From Goniomonas avonlea (Eukaryota > Cryptophyceae > Goniomonadida > Goniomonadaceae), in NCBI GenBank assembly GCA_003573635.1, contig QUTJ01031257.1:1-10549 (forward strand): a DNA stretch of 10,549 bases, in the 5' to 3' direction. Shown here one piece after another: positions 1 through 9,000 of the stretch. The notes under the pieces are model-generated. The model did not search any database. It saw only the letters and a program-made list of their open reading frames with translations, and had not been told where the DNA came from. The translations under genes and the position numbers were made by a program. Position 1 is the stretch's first letter; every line of letters starts with the position of its first letter.

Positions 1-47
1 TCAAGTTCTCGGCGTCGCGTCTCGCCGGCTAACTTGCGTTGCTGCAG

Positions 48-85
48 CGGACGAGATCGAGCGCCTTCGCAAGGATGCTGAGACG
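48..85 (+). CDS. Exon 1 (first in window): coiled-coil start
   Basis: Residues 1-12, DEIERLRKDAET. The acceptor CAG ends at 47, with a good branch-like CTAAC at 29-33. The two bases at 48-49 complete a codon split by the upstream intron (phase 1). The donor at 86 is the consensus GTGAGT. The same frame stays open to the left edge, so a longer exon cannot be fully excluded. Confidence 0.75.
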
Positions 86-3000
86 GTGAGTTTGTCCGAG
101 GCCGCGGCGAGCAAGCACGCAGCCTGAGTCTTTGCGCAGGCGGAGCTGCGGAGAGAGATGGAGCACCGCAACAAAATCACGATGCTGGAAGCAAAGGAGT
201 CGCAGCGCCTGGCCACTGTCGAGAACGAAACACGCATGCAGATGCATCTCGTGTTCACGAAGTTCCAGGTCAGCTGCCTTCCTTGACTCTCATGCTTCTC
301 GTTCCACCTCTCGTGAAAAGTACAGGAAACGGACATTATCCTTATGCATCTTATTTTTGTCCCCCAGAGCAAGAATCGTGCCTACTGTGATTCCCCAAAA
401 AAAATCAAATGAGAAACATGCATCATGTTTTCGGGCAGCTCTGATGCCGACCCTCACGGTGTGCAACAGGCAACATTTGCGGAAAAGGAACGGCAGTCGT
501 TGGAGCGGCAGGTGGAGCGCGAGGAGCAGTTTAGAGCAATGGAGGACGACCTCCGCACACAACTCGCCAACCAGCAGAAGGAAATGCTCGGCATGCGTGA
601 GGTTGTTGCTTTTCCTTTGCCTTCTCATTGTTTCTCCTGGCTGCAGCATCGTCGCATCCCGCACGCTGCGATATCCCCAACCTCCGTGTCAATATCGATG
701 TTTGACGCGCCATCAAGGCGATGTTTTTCTACGATGTCGTCCCTGTTCTTTCCTTGTTTGGAGGTCGTGCTGCGAAGCCCTTGTCGAACCCTTCCCGTGA
801 GGTCGCCGCCCAACATGTTGTTGATCAGTGTCTCGTGCGCCGGTGTGGTTGCTGTAGCATCCCATCAAATAACTGTCACATCGTCATATCTCCCGTCAAC
901 TGATGCCTGCCCAGAAAATGGAGCGCGAGTTCACTGTACGCACGGCTGAGCTCAACACGCAACTCGACAATCTCAAGGCTGAACTGCAAGGGAAGGACAT
1001 CGAAGTCCAAGCGTTGCAGCGTCAGGTATGTGCCCTGCGAAGTGCGTGTGCCCAGACCGGCGGCTCGCTGTGGTCTGCGGCTCTTGTGCAGCAGGGTGAC
1101 GTCGCAGCGTGTTGTGCGGAGGACGCGCACTGCAGGGAAGTGATTGCCCCTGTCTGACTGCCGCCCTGCAGGTCAAACACGATTCCGAGAACCTTGTCAA
1201 GGTCCGTGCGGCGTTCACGAGGGAGCAAGAGCACATGACGCGCACGCACGACGAGGCAGAGCGCGTGCTGGAGGGGCACAACATTGAACTCAACCGCATG
1301 CTCAAGGGCCAGGAGGAGGCCAAGGAGACCAACAGAATCTTGCTCGTCGAGAACCGGTCGCTCAAGGACGAGCTTGAAGATCAGGTGAGCATCCACCGCC
1401 AAGGACTCCGATAGTGTTTTATGGCGGCACACTCACTGAAGGACTCTGGTCGTGTTATGCGGTGGCGGTGCACTCAGTGTTTGGTCTTGGTCTTCTTCTT
1501 CGTTCTATGGCGGTGAACTCACTGGGCGGCCAAGGACTCTGGTCTTGTGCTATGGCGGCTGTTTGGTCTTGTGTTATGGCGGTGCACTCACTGGGTGACC
1601 AAGGACTCTGGTCTTGTGTCATGGCAGCGCACTCAGTGTTTGGTCTGTGGCGGCGCACTCAGTGTTTGGTCTTGTGTCATGGCGGCGCACTCACCGGGCG
1701 CGCAGCGAGTGCAACTCAACGAGGACATGAAGAAGTACCAGCAGCAGGTCTCTCAGGAGCTGGAGGCTGTCAAGGCAAAACTTATCACTGCAAAACGCGA
1801 CTCAGAGGCCAAGCTGAACGAGGAGGCGCGGCGGCACGAGGAACAGACCAAGGTTCGCATGCCAGCAGGAGAGCGACAGAACAGAGACAGGAATGCTAAA
1901 AGGAAATACCTCGGACAGCGACAGTGTTTTTTGCCCTTGCTAGTTTGTACCAGGGAACGTTCTTCTCTTTCTTCGAACAGTCCGCGGCACTGCGGTCGTG
2001 TACCCTGTGCCGCACACTGTGCCAGAGTCCTCCCTCAGCTGGTGTCCCCTGTCTCACACCTCCATGCCCAAAATCCAACGGTACGCGCAGATTAAAGACA
2101 CCGAGCGCGACAAGATTATTGCCAACGCCACTGCGACATTTGAAAACTGGAAGAAGGTCATTCAGGCTGAACACGAGCAAAAACTCGCCGAAAGCATGGA
2201 AAAGTGCGTTGTGTTGAGGCAGGCGCTCGGTGTCGAGCACAAGGTTGGGCACCAAGAGTCTAGAGTCTTGCGAGCAGGCAGCTTGAGAGTCCAGCGCTAC
2301 TTGAGACAACTGGAGAGTCTGACGCCGCATTTTGAGACACCCTGAGAGTCTAGCTCTCTCCACGAATGGCGGTTGACAGAGCCCAAGGACCGACAGCGGT
2401 GATAAGAGAGAGACAAGGAAATCTCTGCACCCCGCACGCCACCGCACACGTTCCTTTCAAGGGTCGGACACGAAGGTGTGGGGGGACAAGCACAGGCAAG
2501 GAGTAGATGCGGGGGCAAGGAGAAGAGCAACAACCTCAAACAGTCAAAATCAGGCGCTGACCCCTCGGCAGATATGCGCGCGACTTCCAGTGCAAGGACT
2601 GCAACCGCTTGTCTAATATTTTAGCGACGCGAGACGACGACATGGTCAGTGTCGCCAAGAAGGAGCGGGACCGACTCAACGCCATCTCCTCGGCAAAAAT
2701 TGAGCAGCTCACTGCGGTACGTGGCGAGAGCAGACACTGTGAACATTATGGTGCGCGCATGCCTGGCCGCGCATAGCAATGGGGACACGGGTGTTTCTGC
2801 ACATGACTGTGTGTTGCAGGAGCTGGAGTTCGCGCGGGAGGACGGGCTGCGGCAGCTGCAGATGCAAGAGCAGCAGCACCAGATCGACATGGCCAATCAA
2901 AAGTCCATGTATGCTGAGCAGCTCCAGGTCCGTGTGTGCGCCTGTCACCTGCGAGTGCAGTTGCGCGTCCGTTGATTCCTTGTCTGGTGCCCTGGTGCCC

Positions 3001-6000
3001 CTGTGACCCCTGCGCAGGCCTCCATTGTTACCTTCGACGACACGCTGGGGAAGAAGGACAGGGAGTTCGAGCAGTCCAAGCAGGCCTGGGCCAAGGACTT
3101 TTTGCTGTCCTACGTCTGCCCGGAGTGCAAAGAGCGCGCCGAGAATGCTCAGGCCAAGCAGGACGATACTGTGCAGGTGCGGGCCGTAGCCAACCGCGAG
3201 CGCTGGCTGTTTGTTGGGTGACACTCGAGGGGGAGAGGGAGAGGAAGAGCCTGAGGAAGACAGAGACACCCATGGACAGAGCGGCAGGTAGCGATTTGTG
3301 TGAGGTGTGTGGAGTGAGGGATCAAGAGGGAGAGCTCATTGAGAGCGACCGCCCCAACTAACGTGCCACACCACCACGCACCGCGCAATTCAAGGGGTCT
3401 TGAGCAACTCTCGAGTTATTTCCGAGTGAAGGTCCGGGTGTAACGTTGCGCGTCACAGCTTATTGAGCGGGAAACTGCTCGAATCAAGGCCGACGCAGTC
3501 AAGGAGATTGCGGCGATTGAGAAAGTGCTGGAGACGGCACACGCCAACCACGCTGCGCAAGCCGAGCACATCAAGAAGGAGCACGAGATCGAAATCGAGG
3601 AAATCCATCGCAAAAACGAGAAAGCGATCGCGGAAATCAAGCGAGCCCACGCGGTGCGGTCCTGTGTGCTCGCGCTGCTGCTGCTGCGTTGTCTGCGATG
3701 CTGTGTGTGCCTTGTCCACCTGTTTGCGTTGTTGTCAGTCCGCCTGTTTGTGCGGTGCTTGTGCCTTGTTGGTGCTCTCGGGCAGGCACAGAGGCGGTCC
3801 CCGTTGTGCTCGCACTGACATCTTGCTGCTCGCAGGACGAGCAGGAGGAGGCGGCGCGGGAGGCCGAGGACAGGCTGCACGCGACGGTGCAGGAGCGCAT
3901 CCGCGACCACAAGTGTGTGGAGTGCGCCCAGCTCACGGCGATGCTCGAGATGAAGCAGGACGACGCCATGAAACTTGTCACCCGAGAAAAACGCATTGCG
4001 GCCAAGGTAGACAAGCCTTGTTCCGCTTTGTTTTCAACAGTGCGGTGTTGACATCAACACTGCACGTTGCTCCAGTCCACTGAAGCGCCAATACTGCTGT
4101 GTTCTCACCCACAGTTTTTCAGCAACACAAGACGGAGGTGGACCGTCTCAAGGGAATCATCAGCGAGCTCAAGACCAGCGCGGAGCAGGACAAGGCCAAG
4201 GTCGAGAAGGCGCACGCCAAGGTGCTGGCGGACAAGGACAGGGAGCACAAGGCCGTACTCGCGCAGGCCCAGCGCACAGTCGAGACTCTTCTCACCGAGC
4301 AGTCAGCCTCTGTACGTTTGGCTGCTTGTCCGTTTGCTCTGCAGACTTCCTGCGCGCATGTGTCTGCTTTCACTGGACCGAGGTCTGCGGGTCGTTTGTT
4401 TTGCGAGGAGCACACACCCTGCGCATCAAGGGTGTGCTCATGCTCTGCCTGCGCAGGAGAGTGCCCGGCTGGAAAAGGCCAAACTCCAGTGGCACCAGAG
4501 CTACGTGTGTCCGCAGTGCGACAACGTCAGTGAAGCTGTCAAACAACGCAAGGACACGACGCTCAAGGCTGTGAGAGCGGAGAGGGAGCGGCTGGAGGCG
4601 CTGCACAAGCCCGTCGTGGACAAGCTCAACGAGCAGGTGCCTTGGTGTTAGACATGCTTCCGGCAAGAAGGGATTACGAAGAGAGAAGGGATTGATGAAC
4701 CGAACGCTTACATCTCAGACCTGCATACGAATAGTCGGATGCGATTCGAAAGGATCACGAATGCTATCGAAGACCTGCCTTTTTTGCAGATGGGGGGGTC
4801 CCTGGCCTCGAACTGGGAGAGTGTGCGCAGGTCTTGACCCTGGTGTGCGCAGATCGAGGAGCTCAAGACGGAGCACATGTCGGAGCTTGCTGCAATGAGC
4901 GAAGGCCACGACAACGATCTCAAGGAACTCCAAGCCAAGTATGCTTACGCACACTCTCACGCTCGCACACTCACGCGCACTCTTATCGCTCACGTACATT
5001 GTTATCACCCTCGTCTGCCTGTGGACACAATTCATCGCTGCAGTATGCCTGCGCACACACTGTCACCGCTGTAGTATGCCTGCGCACACACTGTCACCGC
5101 TGTCGTATGCCTGCGCACACACTGTCACCGCTGTAGTATGCCTGCGCACACACTGTCACCGCTGTAGTATGCCTGCGCACACACTGCCATCGCTGTAGTA
5201 TCCTTGGGTACAGTTCATCGCTCAAGGATGCCTGCGCACCCTCTCTCGTGCTCTCGTTGCCTGAGCTGGCTGTAGTATGCCTGCCCAGCATAGGCTGCGG
5301 GGGAGACTGGAAATCTGGAAACGGTATGACAATTTTGCAACGCACTGTCACTCCAATACGTGGTCCTCGCGAGTTTTTTTACACTGGTCGTAGGCATGCC
5401 AAGGAGTTGGTTGCTGCGCAGACAATGTTCGACGAGCTTGCAGCGAGGACCCGCAACGATCACGAACAGGCGCTTGCAAAGTTGCAGGTTGGGCCCCCGC
5501 CCAGTGCAACAATATCTGCTCTGCGCACCCTCTCCCTTCTCCGCTCTGGCGCTGTCGCTCCTCCCTCACCCATTCACACTGACCGTCACTTCCTCCGACG
5601 CCCCTCTCTACATATCCTGCAGATACACTTCTCGCACCCCCTTCGCACACGCCCGCTCGAGATGACTTGTCGAATGTGACTGGCATGCAACCCTCTCCCA
5701 CCGGCACTCTTGTTTGTGTCACAACTCAGAGGTGGTGACTGGCCTGTAACGCTCTATCTCAGTCTGAGAACGCGCGACTGGTCGACTGTGCGAACTGCAA
5801 GGCGCAACGAGAAGAGTTTGCTCGGCGGCAGGAGGAAACGCAGCGGCTCCGCGAGGAAGAGCTACAGCGGGCTCAAGACCTGCGGGCGGCTGAGGTCGGC
5901 TCGCTGCAACGCGCACTTGAACTCTCTCGGTGCGTTTCCGAGCCTCGACAGATAATACAAGCTGGCGCGTGCACACCGCACTGCATGGCATGTCACAGCT

Positions 6001-9000
6001 GCCCCGACGCACCAAAGGACTCGGCGTGGCAATGGCATGCCCCAAGATCACTCCGCGCGGTGTATCACAGGACGGGGCCCAGCGAGCATGACCTGCTTTG
6101 CCTGCCCCTTGCTCCTGCTTTGCCTGCCCTTGCTCCTGCTTTGCCGCTTTGCCTGCCCCTTGCTCCTGCTTTGCCTGCCCCTTGCTCCTGCTTTGCCTGC
6201 CCCTTGCTCCTGCTTTGCATGGCATGGCACCTGTCCCTTGCTTTTGCTTTTTTTGCATGGCATGGCACGATTCGCTGTCAGTTTCTCACTGCCGACCAGG
6301 GCCAACGGTGACGAGCGTGTGGAGGACGAGAAGGCAGGCCGCAGAAAGGACTTTGAGGAGCTCAACGGCAAGATCAATGCCATGGCAGAGGCTGCGCTGG
6401 TCCGTCGCACCCCTCCGCTCCCTCTCACCCCCCCCCTCACTTCCTCTCCCTCTCACATCCTCTCCCCACTTTCTGTTCCTTTTACATCCCCTCGCTCTCA
6501 CTTCCACCTCCACTACCCCTCACACCCACTCCTCATATCCTCTATCCACTCCCTGTCACATCCTTGACCTCTCACATTCTCCCCATTTCACATCCTTTAC
6601 CTCCACATCCACTCTTCTATACCTCCCACTTACCTTCTCTCTCACACACATCCTTTACCTCTCACATCCTCTCCCTTTCACATCCTCACCCTCTCATATC
6701 CACTCCCTCTCACATCCTCTCCCTGCACTCCACTCCCCTCACCCTCTCCCTCTCACATCCCATCGGTTCACGAGCAGCACTGATTTCCCTTTGCGCAACA
6801 GAAGGAGGCGCACGCGGCCAACGCGCGGGTGCAGCAGGCCTACGAGAAAGGCGTCGACGACACCAGGGCGGAGTCGCTGTGGGACGAGTGCCGGCAGTGC
6901 GAGCGCTACAAGGCACAGTGGCACGCTGCGCGGGGCCAGGTGCTTGCCTGCCGCGGCTGCTTTGACTCATGCAGCACTGCCCTTGGTCCAGTCCTCACGG
7001 CAGATCTCACAGACCTCGTCTCTGTCTTGTCTGCTTCTTATGTCCAGGTCTTGAGACACTCCCAGGTCCAGGACCCTGGACTTGAGACGCCCCCATGTCC
7101 AGGTCTTGAGACACTCCCATGCCCCCCCCCTCCCCCCAGGTCTCTTTGTCTGAGTCTTGCGACACCTCCATGCACGAGCGTGAGATGAATCGCGAGGACG
7201 TGAATCCGTGGGAGGAAGTGAGAGGGAGGGACGAAGGGAGGGGCGGCATGCGTGGATGTTGCGGGGCGGTGCTGGCCGCGTGCTCAGGCTGTGCAGGTCG
7301 AGGAGTGGAAGCACCGGGCCGCCGCGCTGCCGCACGAACTGCGCAAGGAGATGGACCTCGCTGCTGACCCCGCGGCCTACGAAGAACACACCAAACGGTT
7401 CGCTCTTGTTTCTTGGCTTGTGCAGTGCATTGCATTATTGGAGCTTGTGCAGTGCGCTGCATGATTGGCCCGCGGTGGCCCTGTGGTCTGCTACTCTGTG
7501 GTGTATTGCTGCCTCTGGGTTTGCCATTGCGGTGTGTCCTCTGGGCACAACCGTCGTCGAGTCAAAGGCTGCACAGTGAGCGTTGCCTCTCTAGCGGTTG
7601 CTGTGCGCCGCCTGGTTGTTGTCGGGTGGGGTTTGCCTGTGCGTTGTAAGTTGACGGGTGGCCCCGCAGGCAAGTGGAGGCGCTCGAGGCAGAACTGCAG
7701 CAGCTGCGCAGAGAAATGGCCGGGGCGTTGGAGACCCAAAAGGCGGAAGCCAAGAGTGAGATGGACGCGCTCGCTGCCCAACATGAACGAGTGAGCGAGC
7801 CACTCCCCCCACAAAGAGAGCTCCGAGAGTTGTGGAGTTTTTCCTTATGCGATCCTTGCGGCTTGCACCCCCCCGGACGGGGTGTTGAGGCGGCGTGGGT
7901 GCAGGGGTGTTGAGGCGGCGTGGGTGCAGGGGTGTTGAGGCGGCGTGGGTGCAGGGGTGTTGAGGCGGCGTGGGTGCAGGGGGCGCATGTGCCAAGGCGG
8001 CGTGGGTGCAGGGGGCGCATGTGCCACTTTCCTGGGGTGCAGGGGGCGCATTCTCTCACGAGTGCTTGACAGGAGAACACGGAAGTGGTCGAAAAATTTG
8101 GCACTCTGATCCAGACCAAGGAGGAGTCACTGCGGCAGCAGCACGAGCAAGACATGGAGCGGCTGGAGCGAGCCTTCTCTGCCGCTCTCACCTACATCAA
8201 GAACAATCTCGCTCAGGTCTGGCACCCTTTTTTTTGGCTCAGTGTTCGTGCTGCTGGTGCTGAATTAGACCTGTTTGCTGCGGCAATCATGCCAGTCTCG
8301 GCACACCAAGCAACTTGGGGTTGCGAGCATTGCATTCGCGTCGTTATCGTGTGGGACCCACCCGCTCACGGGGTTTCTGTGCAGGGGACCAAGCTCATCG
8401 CGTCAACGCACTACGCGGACGAGAACGGGCTGTCTGTGCAGGCGGACTCCGTGGACACGGCTGCGCTCGTCGACGCCCTTGTCAACCTGCCAGCCAACGC
8501 CACCGACTCACTGTTCCGCGACCTCGCTGACGGCGGACGGAGCGAGGCTGCCAGAAAACTCTTCGCTTCCATCCAAGAAGAGGTGCGGCCGTGTGCCACC
8601 CTGACTGTCTCTTGATAAGTTTGAACTTTGAACGTTTTGCCACATTGTCCCTCGCGCATCTGTGTGTCCCCCCCCTGCACACCCTGCGTGCCCCCCATGC
8701 ACACCCTGGCTTGGCTCGTTCCCTCTCGAAACCTATGCGACCAAGTGCCTTCCTGTGTTACAATTCTCGCTGAACCACCACCCAGGCGGGTGCTCTGTTC
8801 AGCGGCGTGGCGAGGCGGTTGGCGCAGCAAATGGCTATGCGCGAGGAGAGCGAGGCGCAGGTCAAGGCCATCATGCGCCTCGAGAAGCAGAACGAAGTCG
8901 CCGACGCCAAGGCCAAGGAGAAGCGCAAGCACAAGGCCCTGCTCAAGGTGCGGCGACTCGCAGCAACTCACACAACATGTCACCGACGTAGCACAAGGCC

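Noticed and set aside
597-602. Consensus-like donor GTGAGG inside exon 3
   Set aside because: It would make a phase-1 intron, incompatible with exon 4, which starts in phase 0.
1414-2095. Plus-strand open frames across intron 5 (tryptophan- and cysteine-rich)
   Set aside because: They are translations of the intron minisatellite. One runs in frame into exon 6 only because the repeat continues up to the acceptor.
3177-3212. Extension of exon 10 reading VRAVANRERW, similar to KAVRAERERL of repeat 4
   Set aside because: That alignment needs a one-residue insertion. Splicing at 3176 gives an ungapped match to repeat 3 and the exact 111-residue spacing. The resemblance is probably chance.
5043-5197. 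CRISPR-like array (31-bp repeats)
   Set aside because: The copies are directly adjacent with no unique spacers, and they sit in a eukaryotic intron.
5719-6440. Minus-strand open frames with repeated KQEQG-like residues
   Set aside because: They are translations of the 22-bp minisatellite and the reverse of exons 17-18. No independent coding signal is seen.
2591-6900. Identity as Rad50 or another SMC protein
   Set aside because: Those have one hook or hinge between two coils plus ATPase heads. Here there are six motifs in continuous coil and no Walker or signature motif in the window.
6098-7054. Longest single open frame in the window (318 codons, plus strand)
   Set aside because: It reads intron 17 repeats, the wrong frame of exon 18, the CT-rich intron 18 and the wrong frame of exon 19. 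The product is low-complexity and the true exons lie in other frames.
7140-7217. Possible extra 26-codon exon between a C-run acceptor and a GTGAGA donor
   Set aside because: The phase would fit, but its start is a degenerate copy of the intron 19 repeat. It adds proline and a lone cysteine, lacks coiled-coil character and has no branch-like site.
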